Shown in pieces: positions 17,726-29,472 of a DNA stretch of 64,000 nt. The stretch's first letter is position 1. Every line of letters starts with the position of its first letter. The notes below the pieces were generated by a model, which did not search any database, was not told the DNA's origin, and worked only from the letters and a program-made list of their open reading frames with translations. Made by a program: the position numbers and the translations under genes. This DNA comes from an uncultured Marinicella sp. (GTDB lineage: Bacteria > Pseudomonadota > Gammaproteobacteria > Xanthomonadales > Marinicellaceae), in contig CANNBS010000005.1 in NCBI GenBank assembly GCA_947502925.1, forward strand, positions 1-64,000, read 5' to 3'.

Positions 17726-19162
17726 TTAATCGGCCAGAAATTCTTTGAGCTTTTGTCGCATCAGTGCTGCTTCGCTGTTTTTATTTTGGGCTTCGAGCAC
17801 GGTAATCAGGTGTTCGTAAGTTTCTTCACCGGCACCCGGTTTTTTCAGCGATTCACGCAGGTAATGCTCGGCTTTCAGTAAATCACCGCGTTTGTAATAA
17901 ACCCAGCCCAGGGAATCCAGTATGGCTGAATTATTGGGTTTTAACTGATCGGCTTGCTGAATATAATCCAGGGCTTTGTCCAAATTCATGTCGTTATCAG
18001 CCCAGGTATAACCGAGCGCGTTGAGCGCATCCGCATGTTGTGGGTCTTGTCTGATAATTGTGCTGAGATCCCTTTCCGCTGCAGCCACCTGATTTTCCTG
18101 GGCATACATCAAAGCCCTGGAGTAGAGTAAATCCGTCTGTTCTGTAAAAAACCGCAAACCCTCTGTCAATTCAGCAATGGCCTTTTCAACATGGCCTTCA
18201 CTGTAATGATATTCGGCAACCATTTGAAAAGCCGGTATGGCGTGCTCCTGTGGCGCATTTTGCACTTGCTTAAACAAAACCATGGCGCGTTCGGGATTTT
18301 TCCGGGCCAGATAAACCCGGGCCAGGAGTAATTTTGCGGCGTCAATGTGTTGGGCATCATTAACATCGCGCAACATGGTTAAAGCGGTGTCATAATCAGA
18401 CAGCCACAAAGCCACTTCGCCGTAATCCAGTTTTTGTTCCGGTGTAAGCGACTGATTGGCTGTTATATCGATTAAATGTTGATACGCCTGTTGCGCCTGC
18501 TCGGTTTTATCCTGTTGCAGTAAAATTAAAATATACTGATAGACCAGGCGGGGCTCATCGCTGTGGTCTTTTAAAATGGTTTCAGCCACCGATAACTGAT
18601 CTTGCTGCATTTTTAAGGCGGCATATTGACTGATGTAATCGGTATTTTTCGGTGATTGCTGAAGCAACCATTGATAATCTTGTTCAGCTTGTGAAAACTG
18701 TTCAGCCACCGCCAGTAACCGTGCCCGCCAGTAAACGGCGGTTTCTGATTTGTCCAGACGAACAGCCTGATGACTTAATTGTAACGCTGAGTCGATATCT
18801 TTGTGTTGCATAAGTAAGCGGCTGAACGCCAGCAAATGCGCCGGGGATTGTTGTATAACCGGTTGTTCAACAGCCTGCTGAATTAACGGCATGGACTGTT
18901 CAGTGGGCAACACAGCCAGAACCATGCGGATATACTGCCAATGACTGTCTTCATCACCGGCATCGGAAATCATGGTTTTGAGCTGTCCGGCGGCTTCATC
19001 GAATTGTCTTTCACGCACCGCTTCAATCACTTGTTTTTGTGATTCTTGCCAGGCGGTCTGTTCGCTGTCGGCGCCATCAGCCTGCTTTGTTTTTGGCGAC
19101 GGGCTCTGACAGCCAATTAAAGCAAGACAGAGAAAAAGTAGCATGCACTGTTTTAAATTCAT
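17726..19162 (-). CDS. TPR-repeat lipoprotein
   Basis: A 478-residue protein with a lipobox (LALIGC, lipidated C18) and at least eight tetratricopeptide-type helical repeats through the rest of the chain, clearest at the C-terminal ALNALGYTWAD and AILDSLGWVYYKRGDLLKAE. Such lipoproteins are usually protein-interaction scaffolds on the periplasmic face; the partner is unknown. It follows prfA by 1 bp and is the last gene of the long minus-strand run. TPR lipoproteins near hemA-prfA and lolB are common in gammaproteobacteria. Confidence 0.88.
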   Translation of the reverse strand: MNLKQCMLLFLCLALIGCQSPSPKTKQADGADSEQTAWQESQKQVIEAVRERQFDEAAGQLKTMISDAGDEDSHWQYIRMVLAVLPTEQSMPLIQQAVEQPVIQQSPAHLLAFSRLLMQHKDIDSALQLSHQAVRLDKSETAVYWRARLLAVAEQFSQAEQDYQWLLQQSPKNTDYISQYAALKMQQDQLSVAETILKDHSDEPRLVYQYILILLQQDKTEQAQQAYQHLIDITANQSLTPEQKLDYGEVALWLSDYDTALTMLRDVNDAQHIDAAKLLLARVYLARKNPERAMVLFKQVQNAPQEHAIPAFQMVAEYHYSEGHVEKAIAELTEGLRFFTEQTDLLYSRALMYAQENQVAAAERDLSTIIRQDPQHADALNALGYTWADNDMNLDKALDYIQQADQLKPNNSAILDSLGWVYYKRGDLLKAEHYLRESLKKPGAGEETYEHLITVLEAQNKNSEAALMRQKLKEFLAD

Positions 19163-19163
19163 T

Positions 19164-20243
19164 TTATTGACCCAATTGTGCCAGCAAGTCTGCTTGTTGC
19201 GCTTGCTTGAGCGGATTAATGACTGGTTCTAACTGACCCTCTATAATTTCACCTAATTGATATAAAGTCAAATTAATGCGGTGATCGGTTATTCGACCCT
19301 GGGGATAATTATAAGTTCGGATTCGTTGTGAACGATCACCACTGCCCACTTGTAATTTACGCTCTTGGGATTGTTCTGCATGGATGGCTTGTTGTTGAGC
19401 GGCCAGTATCCGAGACGCCAACAAGGACATGGCTTTGGCTTTATTTTTATGTTGTGACCGTTCATCCTGACATTCCACCACGGTATTGGTCGGCACATGG
19501 GTAATGCGCACCGCTGAATCAGTGGTGTTCACATGCTGTCCGCCGGCACCGGAGGACCGAAAGGTGTCAATGCGTAAATCTGATGGTTTAATGTCCACGG
19601 ATTCCACCTGATTAACTTCCGGTAAAATGGCCACGGTACACGCTGAAGTATGCACCCGACCTTGTGATTCGGTTTCCGGAACACGTTGAACCCGATGGGT
19701 ACCGGATTCAAACTTCAAATCACCATAACACCCCGCGCCTTTAATCAGGGCTATGACCTCTTTGTAACCGCCATGCTCTCCATCATTGGTGCTAATCACT
19801 TCAGTTTGCCAGCCTTTTTTCTCAGCATATCGCATATACATGCGAAACAAATCACCGGCAAATATAGCCGCTTCATCGCCGCCGGTGCCGGCACGAACTT
19901 CTAAATAAATATTTTTGTCATCATTGGGGTCTTTTGGAATCAGCAGAATTTTAAGTGCTTCATCCAACCGGGCCAATTTGGCTTCATTCTCGGCCACACT
20001 TTCCTGAGCCAAATCCCGTAGTTCCTTATCAGCCATCATATCTCTGGCGTCTGATAATTCCTGTTGCGCTGATTGATAATCCCGAAAGGCTTCAATCATA
20101 GGTTCTAAATGCGCATATTCTTTTGACAGTTCGCGAAACTTATCCTGATTTGACATCACTTCAGGATCAGCCAGCAGTCGGGTTATTTCTTCAAAGCGAT
20201 CTTCGGCGATGGCTAATTTTTGTTTGACTTCAGGTGTCATCAT
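19164..20243 (-). CDS. prfA: Peptide chain release factor 1
   Basis: A 359-residue class-I release factor recognising UAA and UAG. The catalytic GGQ is in [16 protein letters not shown] and the domain before it has normal RF1 length. The start is ambiguous: GTG-ATG-ATG stand in series at 20246, 20243 and 20240; I take the first ATG. Its start overlaps the hemA 3' end by 14 nt, giving translational coupling. A prmC (hemK) gene, the usual partner that methylates the GGQ glutamine, does not follow. Confidence 0.95.
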   Translation of the reverse strand: MMTPEVKQKLAIAEDRFEEITRLLADPEVMSNQDKFRELSKEYAHLEPMIEAFRDYQSAQQELSDARDMMADKELRDLAQESVAENEAKLARLDEALKILLIPKDPNDDKNIYLEVRAGTGGDEAAIFAGDLFRMYMRYAEKKGWQTEVISTNDGEHGGYKEVIALIKGAGCYGDLKFESGTHRVQRVPETESQGRVHTSACTVAILPEVNQVESVDIKPSDLRIDTFRSSGAGGQHVNTTDSAVRITHVPTNTVVECQDERSQHKNKAKAMSLLASRILAAQQQAIHAEQSQERKLQVGSGDRSQRIRTYNYPQGRITDHRINLTLYQLGEIIEGQLEPVINPLKQAQQADLLAQLGQ

Positions 20244-21474
20244 CACTATCCAGATTCAATAATTCAGCCATTAATTTTATGTGTTCTTCATTCCCGGATT
20301 CAATCACTTTTCTTAATCCTGCCATAACGGGATGGGCCACTTTTTTACTTACTTGGTGCGCCAGGATTTCCATTTTCTGCAAACCGGCCTCATCGATATC
20401 GGCCCGTTGGTTTTTTAAGGCCTCTATTTTGTCCTGATCTACCCTTTGTTGGTATTGTTTTAAAAGGTTGTGGTATTTTCGTCGACGTAGCCACTGCATG
20501 TACAAATTGGCTTCAGCTTCAATGATACGACGCGCTTCAACCACCGTATTTTGACGTCGACTCATGTTATCGGTGATGACTTTTTGCAGATCATCCACTG
20601 TGTATAAAAACACATCATCAAAGGCTTTAACAGCCTCATCAATATCACGCGGCACAGACAGATCTATCATCACCATGGGTCGGTGTTTTCGCGCTTTTAA
20701 GGCTAGTTTGGTGGTTTGGTGGACAATAAGATGGTGAGGACAGGCGGTGGCGGTAAAAATTAAGTCAAACTCAGATAATCGTCGCTCTAAATCACTTAAA
20801 GGCATGACACCGGTATTAAATATACGCGCCATTTTTTCCGCTTTTGAACGGGTTCTGTTGGTGATGGTAATGGTGTCAGCCTGATGGTTGATTAAATAGC
20901 GAATCACCAGTTCAGCGGTTTCACCGGCACCCACCACCAATAATTTTTGCTGTTGTAAATCACCAAATATTTGCCGTCCTAATTGCACCGCACAATGCGC
21001 CACAGATACCGGGTTACGACCAATTTCAGTTTCTGATCGGACCAGTTTCGCCGCTTTAAAGGCCATTTGAAATAATTTATCCAGGGCGCTGTCCATGCGC
21101 ACCTGTTTGGCGGTCTCGTAGGCTTTTTTAACTTGTCCCTGAATCTGGGTTTCGCCCACCACCAGAGAATCAATTCCGGCGGTGACAGAGAATAAATGGC
21201 TGACCACATCCTGACCGGTCATTTTATAGATGACGTCACGGTTGTCCTGCTGACCGAATGTGGATGCATAAAATTCCTTAAAGGCCTGAACAGACGTAAC
21301 TGACAGATAATACTCAGTGCGGTTACAGGTACTTAAAATAACAACGGATTGAATGGCCGGATGCCTCAGGGTCTCTTCAATGTGCTTTTTATAGTCTGAT
21401 TCAGCCACCGCAAACCGTTCGCGAATGGCGATATCAGCGGTTTTATGGTTGACTCCGAATAGACAAATACTCAT
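20230..21474 (-). CDS. hemA: Glutamyl-tRNA reductase
   Basis: A 414-residue enzyme reducing glutamyl-tRNA to glutamate-1-semialdehyde, the first step of tetrapyrrole synthesis by the C5 route. [15 protein letters not shown] starts the catalytic domain, the nucleophile is C50 in STCNRTEYY, and [13 protein letters not shown] marks the NADPH domain; a C-terminal helical dimerisation domain completes it. It lies 29 bp after purK with no visible terminator between, so it is probably transcribed at least partly with the nuo-pur genes. Confidence 0.96.
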   Translation of the reverse strand: MSICLFGVNHKTADIAIRERFAVAESDYKKHIEETLRHPAIQSVVILSTCNRTEYYLSVTSVQAFKEFYASTFGQQDNRDVIYKMTGQDVVSHLFSVTAGIDSLVVGETQIQGQVKKAYETAKQVRMDSALDKLFQMAFKAAKLVRSETEIGRNPVSVAHCAVQLGRQIFGDLQQQKLLVVGAGETAELVIRYLINHQADTITITNRTRSKAEKMARIFNTGVMPLSDLERRLSEFDLIFTATACPHHLIVHQTTKLALKARKHRPMVMIDLSVPRDIDEAVKAFDDVFLYTVDDLQKVITDNMSRRQNTVVEARRIIEAEANLYMQWLRRRKYHNLLKQYQQRVDQDKIEALKNQRADIDEAGLQKMEILAHQVSKKVAHPVMAGLRKVIESGNEEHIKLMAELLNLDSDDDT

Positions 21475-21503
21475 GGGAAAGACGAATCGTTAACGAACAA
21501 TGC

Positions 21504-22601
21504 CTAAAGCTGTACACCCAGGCGATTAACTAATTGCAGTATTTTATCATGTAATTGCTGTGGATCCGCTGCGGTGAGTGTCGCATGACCGATTTTACGA
21601 CCGGGTCGAGGCGCTTTGCCATAAATATGCCAGTACAAGCCCACATCGGTTAATTCGTGTAATTTTTCAGGGAATGCGCCAATCCAATTAAGCATGGCGG
21701 CCATACCCTTCATGCCGGTGTCACCCAATGGTAAATCCAGTCCGGCGCGCAGATGATTTTCAAATTGTGAGGTGTGGGCGCCTTCAATGGTCCAGTGACC
21801 GGAGTTATGCACCCGAGGTGCAAATTCATTCACCATCACCTGATCTTTGGTTTGAAAAAACTCGACCACCATCACACCTACGTATTGCAGGGATTCTGCC
21901 ATTTTGACAGCGTATTCAAACGCTTTGTCATCTAAATCATGGGGTTTGGCGGGTACCATGGTGGTGGTTAGAATACCCTCTTTGTGTTTGTTTTCACATA
22001 AAGGCCAGGTTTTAATGTCACCTGAAGGCGTCCGCGCCACAATCACTGATACTTCGCGTTCAAAAGGCACCAAGCCCTCGAGAATCAAATCATTGTCAAA
22101 CACATCATCGGGAATTTGCTGGATGTCCTGTTCCGATTTAATCAGAAATTGACCTTTACCATCATAGCCCATCCGCCTGGTTTTTAAGATGGCTGAAAAG
22201 TCGTATTTGCGGGCGGCAAACTTTAATTCGGATAAACCGTTTATCGGTTCAAATTCGGCTGTCGGCACGCCGATTGAATGACAAAACTGTTTTTCAAGTA
22301 AACGATCCTGTGCAATGGCCAGCACATCCGGAGAAGGAAACACCGGTTTCTTTTTGGCGATTTGCCTGAGTGTTTCCACCGGCACATTTTCAAAATCCAG
22401 CGTCACATAATCCACTTGTTGGCAGAACTCTTCGATCGCCACTTCGTTACTGTATTCAGCGACCGTTAGTGTACCGACCTGACCGGCACAAGCTGATGCT
22501 TTGGGGTCAAAAAACACAAAATTAAAACCCAGTGGATAACCTGCCAGGGCCATCATACGGGCCAATTGGCCGCCACCTAAAATACCAATGGTCGGCGTCA
22601 T
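21504..22601 (-). CDS. purK: N5-carboxyaminoimidazole ribonucleotide synthase
   Basis: A 365-residue ATP-grasp enzyme that carboxylates AIR to N5-CAIR in purine synthesis. [27 protein letters not shown] and [13 protein letters not shown] are characteristic. It overlaps purE by 4 nt (ATGA), the usual purEK coupling. Confidence 0.96.
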   Translation of the reverse strand: MTPTIGILGGGQLARMMALAGYPLGFNFVFFDPKASACAGQVGTLTVAEYSNEVAIEEFCQQVDYVTLDFENVPVETLRQIAKKKPVFPSPDVLAIAQDRLLEKQFCHSIGVPTAEFEPINGLSELKFAARKYDFSAILKTRRMGYDGKGQFLIKSEQDIQQIPDDVFDNDLILEGLVPFEREVSVIVARTPSGDIKTWPLCENKHKEGILTTTMVPAKPHDLDDKAFEYAVKMAESLQYVGVMVVEFFQTKDQVMVNEFAPRVHNSGHWTIEGAHTSQFENHLRAGLDLPLGDTGMKGMAAMLNWIGAFPEKLHELTDVGLYWHIYGKAPRPGRKIGHATLTAADPQQLHDKILQLVNRLGVQL

Positions 22602-23104
22602 GAGTCCCCTGCCGGGTTTGGATTATTAAGCACCTGTTGTGTTTGCTGTTGTCGAAAGTTGTCTAACTCTGTCGCAATATCTGCATCATTCAATGCCAGT
22701 ATTGAAGCCGCCGCCAGGGCAGAATTTTTAGCACCTGCGTCACCAATACTCATGGTCAACACCGGAACACCGGCGGGCATTTGGGCAATGGATAATAAAG
22801 AATCTACACCATTGAGGGTTTTCGATTGAATCGGCACGCCAATCACCGGCAAAGCTGTTTTTGCTGCCACCATACCGGGTAAATGTGCCGCACCACCTGC
22901 GGCGGCGATAATCACTTTTAAACCTCGATCAGCTGCCTGTGCGGCATAATCCATTAATTTGTCCGGTGTCCGGTGCGCCGACACCACTTCCTGTTCATAG
23001 GCAATGCCCAATTTGTCCAGTAACTCGGCAGCCAAATGCATACTGCGCCAGTCAGACTGAGAACCCATGATAAGTCCTATTTTTGGAGCCTTATGAGACA
23101 TCAT
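22598..23104 (-). CDS. purE: N5-carboxyaminoimidazole ribonucleotide mutase
   Basis: A 168-residue enzyme interconverting N5-CAIR and CAIR, the partner of Pur[21 protein letters not shown] and [12 protein letters not shown] form the active site of class I PurE. Its ATG directly abuts the nuoN stop codon (0-bp gap), so no independent promoter or terminator is visible between complex I and purine genes. The start could be either of two consecutive ATGs. Confidence 0.96.
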   Translation of the reverse strand: MMSHKAPKIGLIMGSQSDWRSMHLAAELLDKLGIAYEQEVVSAHRTPDKLMDYAAQAADRGLKVIIAAAGGAAHLPGMVAAKTALPVIGVPIQSKTLNGVDSLLSIAQMPAGVPVLTMSIGDAGAKNSALAAASILALNDADIATELDNFRQQQTQQVLNNPNPAGDS

Positions 23105-24553
23105 TTAAAGTGTTCTGGTGACATAAATACAATATTGGAACAGTACCGGCAAAATAACCAATAAACCTAATTGCGCCAGGGCGTTTACACTTAACACAGC
23201 TTTGACATCAAAACTGACATCAATGGCCTGATCAGTTTCAGATTCATCAAAGTACATGACTTTAACGACCCGAAGGTAATAGAACGCACCAATCACGGCA
23301 AAAATTACCGCCAATATCGCCAACCACAGGTAACCTGCGGCTATAACAGCTTGCAATACATAGAGTTTGGCGAAGAAGCCTACCAAAGGCGGCACACCCG
23401 CCATTGAAAACAGAATCAGTAACATCATAAAAGCATACCAACTGTTGCGTTGATTTAAGCCTTTAAAATCACTGATGTTTTCTGCTTCAATGCCTTTACT
23501 TGATAACAGCACAATAATACCAAAGCCACCGACAGCCATAATCAAATAGACAATCATATAGAACATGGCTGAAGCCACGCCATCAGCACCACCGACTAAT
23601 CCCAGTAGCATAAAGCCGATATGGGAAATGGTTGAGTAGGCAAACATCCGTTTCAGATTATCCTGTTGTAAAGCGAAGATATTACCGACAATAATCGACA
23701 TTAAAGCCAATGACGCCACCATCGGTTGCCAATAATCAAAAATATTCTCCATACCCTGACTCAACACCCTAACAGCTAAGGCAAATGCAGCAATTTTAGG
23801 GGCTGAAGACAGGAATAAGGTGGTGGCCGCCGGGGCACCTTGATAGACATCGGGTAACCACATATGAAAAGGCACGGCGCCTAATTTAAACGCAATACCG
23901 ACCATAATAAATATCAGACCCAACACCAGCATCATGTCATTGTCCTGTCGAGCAATCGCTGATGATATTTCATCAATTTGTAAACTACCGGTGGCACCAT
24001 ATAACAAGGATACACCATATAAAAATAAACCCGACGCCATGGCACCCAAAATAAAGTATTTCATGGCCGCTTCATTACCTTTAATATCTGTCCGACTGTA
24101 GGCAACCAAGGCATAAGAGCTCAAAGCCACCAACTCCAGACCCAGGTAAAGACTAATAAAACTATGACCCGATATCATCACCATAGTGCCTAAGGTGGCA
24201 AACAGTAACAATGCAAAATATTCACCGCGGACGTTATGATTGGTGCGGAGATATTGTTTGGCATAAAAGAACACCGCAATCATTAAGATATATACCACCA
24301 CTTTCAGCATATCGCCGAAACCGTCACGAATAAAGGTACCATTAAAGAGCAACTGGCGACTAAATTCGACCGTGGCCACATGATCTTTGGCGGTAATAAT
24401 AATGGCAAACAGCATGGTCAATACGGATAAAAAGACAATGAATCCACCACCACTGCGATTTGAAGAGTACAAACCCACCACCAGGACCACACAGGCCATT
24501 GCTAATACCAATAGTTCCGGTAATGCGGGAATTAATTCAGACCATCCAAACAT
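23105..24553 (-). CDS. nuoN: NADH-quinone oxidoreductase subunit N
   Basis: A 482-residue antiporter-like membrane subunit of complex I with about 14 helices. The conserved charged segment LGAVPFHMWLPDVYQGAP and the lysine/histidine run DNLKRMFAYSTISHIG mark the proton channel. It is the last nuo gene, 1 bp after nuoM. Confidence 0.96.
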   Translation of the reverse strand: MFGWSELIPALPELLVLAMACVVLVVGLYSSNRSGGGFIVFLSVLTMLFAIIITAKDHVATVEFSRQLLFNGTFIRDGFGDMLKVVVYILMIAVFFYAKQYLRTNHNVRGEYFALLLFATLGTMVMISGHSFISLYLGLELVALSSYALVAYSRTDIKGNEAAMKYFILGAMASGLFLYGVSLLYGATGSLQIDEISSAIARQDNDMMLVLGLIFIMVGIAFKLGAVPFHMWLPDVYQGAPAATTLFLSSAPKIAAFALAVRVLSQGMENIFDYWQPMVASLALMSIIVGNIFALQQDNLKRMFAYSTISHIGFMLLGLVGGADGVASAMFYMIVYLIMAVGGFGIIVLLSSKGIEAENISDFKGLNQRNSWYAFMMLLILFSMAGVPPLVGFFAKLYVLQAVIAAGYLWLAILAVIFAVIGAFYYLRVVKVMYFDESETDQAIDVSFDVKAVLSVNALAQLGLLVILPVLFQYCIYVTRTL

Positions 24554-24554
24554 A

Positions 24555-26060
24555 TTAAATCACCTTACTCACAGACACGTGTTCAATCACTTGCTGAACA
24601 GAAGCACGCATAACCTCAACCAACGGTTCAGGCCAAACACCTAAAACCAACACAAACACAGCCAACACGGCCAAGATAAAAAATTCTCTGGAATTGACAT
24701 CCTGCATCGACTCAACGGCCTCGTTGGTGATTGAACCAAACACCACCCGTTTAATCATCCACAAAGAATAAGCCGCACCCAAAATCAAGGTAATGGCGGC
24801 ACTAAAGGCAATCCAGAAATTAGCCTGAAAACTGGCCAGAATCACCATAAATTCACCGACAAAACCTGACGTGCCCGGTAAACCTGAATTGGCCATGGCA
24901 AAAAACACAAAAAAGGCACCAAACCACGGCATGGTATTAATCACACCGCCATAATCACGAATCATGCGGGTATGTAATCGATCATATAAAACACCCACAC
25001 ACAAGAACATAGCGGCAGAAATAAAGCCATGAGAAACCATCTGAATAACCGCACCGGTTAACGCCATGTCACTGTTGCCATCTGTGCGCATCAGCATAAA
25101 CACCAAAAATATGCCCAGGGTGACAAAGCCCATGTGAGAAATCGAGGAATAGGCAATCAGCTTCTTCATGTCTTTTTGGACAATGGCCACCAAGCCGATA
25201 TAAATCACTGCGATCAGCGATAAAGTAATCAGCAACCAGGTAAATTCCTGACTGGCATCCGGCAAAATTGGCAGTGAAAATCGGATAAAGCCGTAACCAC
25301 CGACTTTCAACATAATCGCTGCCAGCACCACTGAGCCACCGGTGGGTGCCTCAACGTGGGCATCCGGTAGCCAGGTATGAACCGGAAACATCGGTATTTT
25401 CACGGCAAAGGCGATAAAAAAGGCAAAGAACAACCAGGTTTGTTGTTGCATGGTTAGCGGCAAAGCGGCCAACTCAGTTAAATTCCAGGTGCCTGATTGC
25501 ATGTATAAATAAATCAGACCAATGAGCATTAAGACCGACCCTAAAAAGGTGTACAAAAAGAACTTAATGGTGGCATAAACCCGATTCGGTCCACCCCAGA
25601 CACCGATAATGATAAACATCGGAATCAACATGGCCTCAAAAAACAGATAAAACAGTAAGGCATCATGGGCACTGAATACACCAATCAGCATGCCTTCCAG
25701 TATCAACATGGCCGCCATGTACTGATGCACATGCTTATCAATCACCCGCCAGGCGGATAATACAATCAGCACCGTAATAACCGTGGTCAAAATGACCAAT
25801 GGCATGGCAATACCGTTCACACCCAAATGATAGTGAATATTTAATGCATCAATCCACACCACTTTTTCAACAAATTGCAAAGCCGCAGAGCCACCGTCAA
25901 ACTGAGTCCACAAAGGGATACTCAACAAAAAGGTCGCCACTGACAGGGCCAATGCCAGGAATTTAACCATCCCCGCCCGCTGCTGACCCAAAGCCAACAA
26001 CAACAGACCACCAATCATGGGCAGCCAAATAAGTACACTTAATAATGATTGTTCAAACAT
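24555..26060 (-). CDS. nuoM: NADH-quinone oxidoreductase subunit M
   Basis: A 501-residue antiporter-like proton-pumping subunit. FPVHTWLPDAHVEAPT and DMKKLIAYSSISHMGFV are the family signatures, and the E of FYLFFEAMLIPMF is the expected channel glutamate. It is 15 bp downstream of nuoL. Confidence 0.96.
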   Translation of the reverse strand: MFEQSLLSVLIWLPMIGGLLLLALGQQRAGMVKFLALALSVATFLLSIPLWTQFDGGSAALQFVEKVVWIDALNIHYHLGVNGIAMPLVILTTVITVLIVLSAWRVIDKHVHQYMAAMLILEGMLIGVFSAHDALLFYLFFEAMLIPMFIIIGVWGGPNRVYATIKFFLYTFLGSVLMLIGLIYLYMQSGTWNLTELAALPLTMQQQTWLFFAFFIAFAVKIPMFPVHTWLPDAHVEAPTGGSVVLAAIMLKVGGYGFIRFSLPILPDASQEFTWLLITLSLIAVIYIGLVAIVQKDMKKLIAYSSISHMGFVTLGIFLVFMLMRTDGNSDMALTGAVIQMVSHGFISAAMFLCVGVLYDRLHTRMIRDYGGVINTMPWFGAFFVFFAMANSGLPGTSGFVGEFMVILASFQANFWIAFSAAITLILGAAYSLWMIKRVVFGSITNEAVESMQDVNSREFFILAVLAVFVLVLGVWPEPLVEVMRASVQQVIEHVSVSKVI

Positions 26061-26075
26061 AGTTAAGACTGCCTA

Positions 26076-28034
26076 TTAAAAGAGGTAAAAACTAATCAAG
26101 ACGATCACACCCACCACCATGACCAGGGCATAATGGAATACATAACCCGACTGAAAGGGTCGCAAAAATTTAGACACGCCATAAATAAATTTACTGCTGC
26201 CATTAACAATCAGACCGTCAATTAATCGACTGTCAGACCATTTCCACAAGGCGTTACCCAGTTTTTGGGTGCCACCAACAATATATTTCTGATTGAAGTG
26301 ATCGAAACCATATTTGTTCATGAGAATTCGGTGCACCGGCGCCAATCGTTTTTTGATGGTCGTTGATAAGCCCGGTTTCTTCAGATAAACCCAGGTGGCC
26401 ACCGCAAAGCCCAACAAGGCCAGGAAAAACGGTGTGGCCATCATGCCATGTATCGTAAAGTCAGCAGGACTTTCAAAATGATACAACCCCAGTTCTTTAA
26501 CCACATCATTGGCGGCATTAACCACAATGGCATCATTCATAAATCCACCGAATAACATCGGTTCAATGGTCATCCAGCCAATAATAATGGACGGTATCGC
26601 TAGTAAAATTAGCGGTAGAGTTACCACCCAGGGAGACTCTTTTAAATGTTCTTTGGTGTGATTATCCATGCGTTCCTTACCGTGGAAGGTTAAATACAAC
26701 AACCGGAAACTGTATAAAGCCGTCACAAAGACCCCAAGCAACACAGCCCAGTACGCAACACCCGCGCCAAAGCGATCTGATAAATGTGTGGCCTCAATAA
26801 TCACATCTTTTGAGAAGAACCCGGAAGTCCCCGGAAATCCGGCCAGTGCCAAACTACCAATCCACATCACCACAAAAGTAATCGGCATGTATTTGCGTAA
26901 ACCACCCATTTCTTTCATGTCTTGTTTATGGTGCATGGCAATAATCACTGAACCCGCTCCTAAGAATAACAGGGCTTTAAAGAATGCATGCGTCATCAGG
27001 TGGAAAATGGCCGCAGAATAGGCCGAAACGCCCAGGGCCACCGTCATATAACCCAATTGCGATAAAGTTGAATAGGCAATCACACGTTTAATGTCATTTT
27101 GTACAATGCCGATTAAGCCCATAAAGAAGGCAGTAAAGGCACCTATGAGCATCACAAAACTTAACGCCGTTTCAGACATTTCAAACAACGGCGACATCCG
27201 GGTTACCATAAAAATACCGGCCGTCACCATGGTGGCAGCATGAATTAACGCCGATATCGGTGTCGGACCTTCCATCGAATCCGGTAACCACACATGTAAA
27301 GGTGCCTGGGCTGATTTACCCATGGCACCGATAAATAAGGCAATACAAATGACTGTAATCAATGACCACTCGGTTTGACCAAAGATGGCAATGGTTTCAC
27401 CGGCCACCTGTGGTGCACGTTCAAACACTTCGGCATAATCCAAACTACCAAAGGCATACAACACGCCGGCAATACCAATCAGGAATCCAAAATCACCTAC
27501 TCGGTTCACCATAAAGGCTTTTAAGTTGGCAAAGATGGCGGTTTCCTTTTTGTACCAAAAACCAATCAATAAATAAGACACCAGTCCAACCGCTTCCCAG
27601 CCGAAGAACAACTGCATAAAGTTATTGCTCATCACCAGCATCAGCATGGAGAAAGTGAACAGCGAAATATAAGAGAAGAACCGTTGGTAGCCGGGATCAT
27701 CTTTCATATAACCAATGGTATAAATATGTACCATCAATGACACAAAAGTCACCACTGACATCATCACGGCGGTTAATGAGTCCACCAAAAATCCAACATT
27801 GATGGCCACATCACCAAACACAGCCCAACTGTAAAGATTTTCATTAAAAGCCGTGGCTTCACCACTCATAAACTGCCACAACACTTTAATCGATAACACA
27901 CAGGACACACCAACAGCCAGTATGGTCACACTGTGAGCGCCAACCCGGCCAACTTTGCGGCCGAATAAACCGGCAATGGCAGCCGCCAGCAAGGGCGCAA
28001 ATGCGATAATCATTAAATTCGTTTTCATATCCAT
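26076..28034 (-). CDS. nuoL: NADH-quinone oxidoreductase subunit L
   Basis: A 652-residue, largest antiporter-like subunit. GWEAVGLVSYLLIGFW, QAPLHVWLPDSMEGPTP and DIKRVIAYSTLSQLGYM are present, and the long C-terminal extension fits the lateral helix that runs along subunits M and N. It starts 2 bp after nuoK. Confidence 0.96.
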   Translation of the reverse strand: MDMKTNLMIIAFAPLLAAAIAGLFGRKVGRVGAHSVTILAVGVSCVLSIKVLWQFMSGEATAFNENLYSWAVFGDVAINVGFLVDSLTAVMMSVVTFVSLMVHIYTIGYMKDDPGYQRFFSYISLFTFSMLMLVMSNNFMQLFFGWEAVGLVSYLLIGFWYKKETAIFANLKAFMVNRVGDFGFLIGIAGVLYAFGSLDYAEVFERAPQVAGETIAIFGQTEWSLITVICIALFIGAMGKSAQAPLHVWLPDSMEGPTPISALIHAATMVTAGIFMVTRMSPLFEMSETALSFVMLIGAFTAFFMGLIGIVQNDIKRVIAYSTLSQLGYMTVALGVSAYSAAIFHLMTHAFFKALLFLGAGSVIIAMHHKQDMKEMGGLRKYMPITFVVMWIGSLALAGFPGTSGFFSKDVIIEATHLSDRFGAGVAYWAVLLGVFVTALYSFRLLYLTFHGKERMDNHTKEHLKESPWVVTLPLILLAIPSIIIGWMTIEPMLFGGFMNDAIVVNAANDVVKELGLYHFESPADFTIHGMMATPFFLALLGFAVATWVYLKKPGLSTTIKKRLAPVHRILMNKYGFDHFNQKYIVGGTQKLGNALWKWSDSRLIDGLIVNGSSKFIYGVSKFLRPFQSGYVFHYALVMVVGVIVLISFYLF

Positions 28035-28036
28035 GT

Positions 28037-28345
28037 TTAACCCTCTAACTCATTAATGTCATCAACTTCAAGGGTTTTCTTATTTCTGAACAGCATCACC
28101 AAAATGGCCAAGCCAATGGCGGCTTCAGCGGCTGCAACCGTTAGAATAAAAAACACGAAAACCTGCCCATCGACATTGCCGATAAATTTCGAAAAGGCGA
28201 TAAAATTTGTATTAACGGACAATAACAATAATTCCAGCGACATTAAAACCACCAGAATATTGCGCCGGTTAGCAAAAATACCACCCAGGCTTACCATAAA
28301 GAGCAAAGTGGAAAAGATTAAATAATGGCTTAAGGTTAGACTCAT
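28037..28345 (-). CDS. nuoK: NADH-quinone oxidoreductase subunit K
   Basis: A 102-residue protein of three transmembrane helices, MrpC-like, with the two conserved membrane glutamates visible in [10 protein letters not shown] and [10 protein letters not shown]. It overlaps nuoJ by 4 nt, indicating translational coupling. Confidence 0.95.
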   Translation of the reverse strand: MSLTLSHYLIFSTLLFMVSLGGIFANRRNILVVLMSLELLLLSVNTNFIAFSKFIGNVDGQVFVFFILTVAAAEAAIGLAILVMLFRNKKTLEVDDINELEG

Positions 28346-28968
28346 GATTCTTCTCCATTACCTTTCTCTGCATCCATAGAAACCACCCGAACACGATCAG
28401 ACGGATTCACATGAATCTGTTTAGATGGATCAATTTGTTTATTTTCAGGCCGTTTACGAATGGTCAACATGATGGCTGCCACAATCGCCACCAATAAGAT
28501 GACGCCGGCAACTTCAAAGGGATAAACGTAATCAACAAACAAGGCCATGCCAATTTCAGCGACATTACTGTATTCCAGACCTTGGCGAATTAACTCATCG
28601 GCGGGCAATTGGTTTTGTAAACGGTAAGCAAACAGCATCACCAGCTCCACCAACATGGCCGCCGCAATCAATATAGCCGCGCGGGTATATCCACTTTTGA
28701 GCTGGCTTTTGGTGACTTTTTTAACATCCAGCATCATGATGACAAATAAAAATAACACCATCACCGCGCCGACATAAACCAGCACCAAAATTATGGCCAG
28801 AAACTCAGCTTCAATTAACAGCCACAGCACCGCCACGTTGAAAAAACAGAGCACTAAAAACAAGGCTGAATAAACCGTATTTCGAACACTCACCACGGCC
28901 ATTCCCGACCCGATGGCAATGGCACCAAACAGGTAAAACAATATCTGTTGTAATAATTCCGGAGTCAT
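28342..28968 (-). CDS. nuoJ: NADH-quinone oxidoreductase subunit J
   Basis: A 208-residue membrane subunit with five helices; [17 protein letters not shown] contains the conserved region implicated in proton coupling. The C-terminal tail of about 45 residues after the last helix is polar. It shares one base with the nuoI stop codon. Confidence 0.94.
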   Translation of the reverse strand: MTPELLQQILFYLFGAIAIGSGMAVVSVRNTVYSALFLVLCFFNVAVLWLLIEAEFLAIILVLVYVGAVMVLFLFVIMMLDVKKVTKSQLKSGYTRAAILIAAAMLVELVMLFAYRLQNQLPADELIRQGLEYSNVAEIGMALFVDYVYPFEVAGVILLVAIVAAIMLTIRKRPENKQIDPSKQIHVNPSDRVRVVSMDAEKGNGEES

Positions 28969-29459
28969 TATCTATACTTCTTATCTTGTTCGCGGGCATT
29001 AGCAATCTGTTCTTCATACATATCGCCAATGGCCAATAGTTGTTCTTTAGTAATCACTTTTTTATCTTTCGTTTCCATGTGATACTCATGAATGTCGGTT
29101 TCTACAATGGAGTCAACCGGACAAGACTCTTCACAAAAGCCGCAATAAATACACTTAAATAAATCAATTTCATAGCGGGTCGTTCGACGGGTGCCATCTT
29201 CACGCTCTTCAGAATCAATGGTGATGGCGGCGGCCGGACACACGGCTTCGCATAATTTACAGGCAATACAACGCTCCTCCCCGTTGGGATAGCGACGTAA
29301 GGCATGCAAACCGCGAAAACGTGGTGATTTCGGGGTTTTCTCTTCCGGATAACGCACCGTAAATTTACGTTTGAAGAAATACTTCTGGGTTAAAAACATA
29401 CCCTGACGAATTTCTTTGAGCGTTAAACTTTTTAAATATTTGACGATTTTAGACATCAT
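28968..29459 (-). CDS. nuoI: NADH-quinone oxidoreductase subunit I
   Basis: A 163-residue peripheral-arm ferredoxin with two [4Fe-4S] motifs, [12 protein letters not shown] and [12 protein letters not shown], corresponding to clusters N6a and N6b, which pass electrons to N2 in NuoB. Length and spacing are normal. It is followed by nuoJ with a 1-nt overlap. Confidence 0.96.
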   Translation of the reverse strand: MMSKIVKYLKSLTLKEIRQGMFLTQKYFFKRKFTVRYPEEKTPKSPRFRGLHALRRYPNGEERCIACKLCEAVCPAAAITIDSEEREDGTRRTTRYEIDLFKCIYCGFCEESCPVDSIVETDIHEYHMETKDKKVITKEQLLAIGDMYEEQIANAREQDKKYR

Positions 29460-29472
29460 TTACTCCTGATGA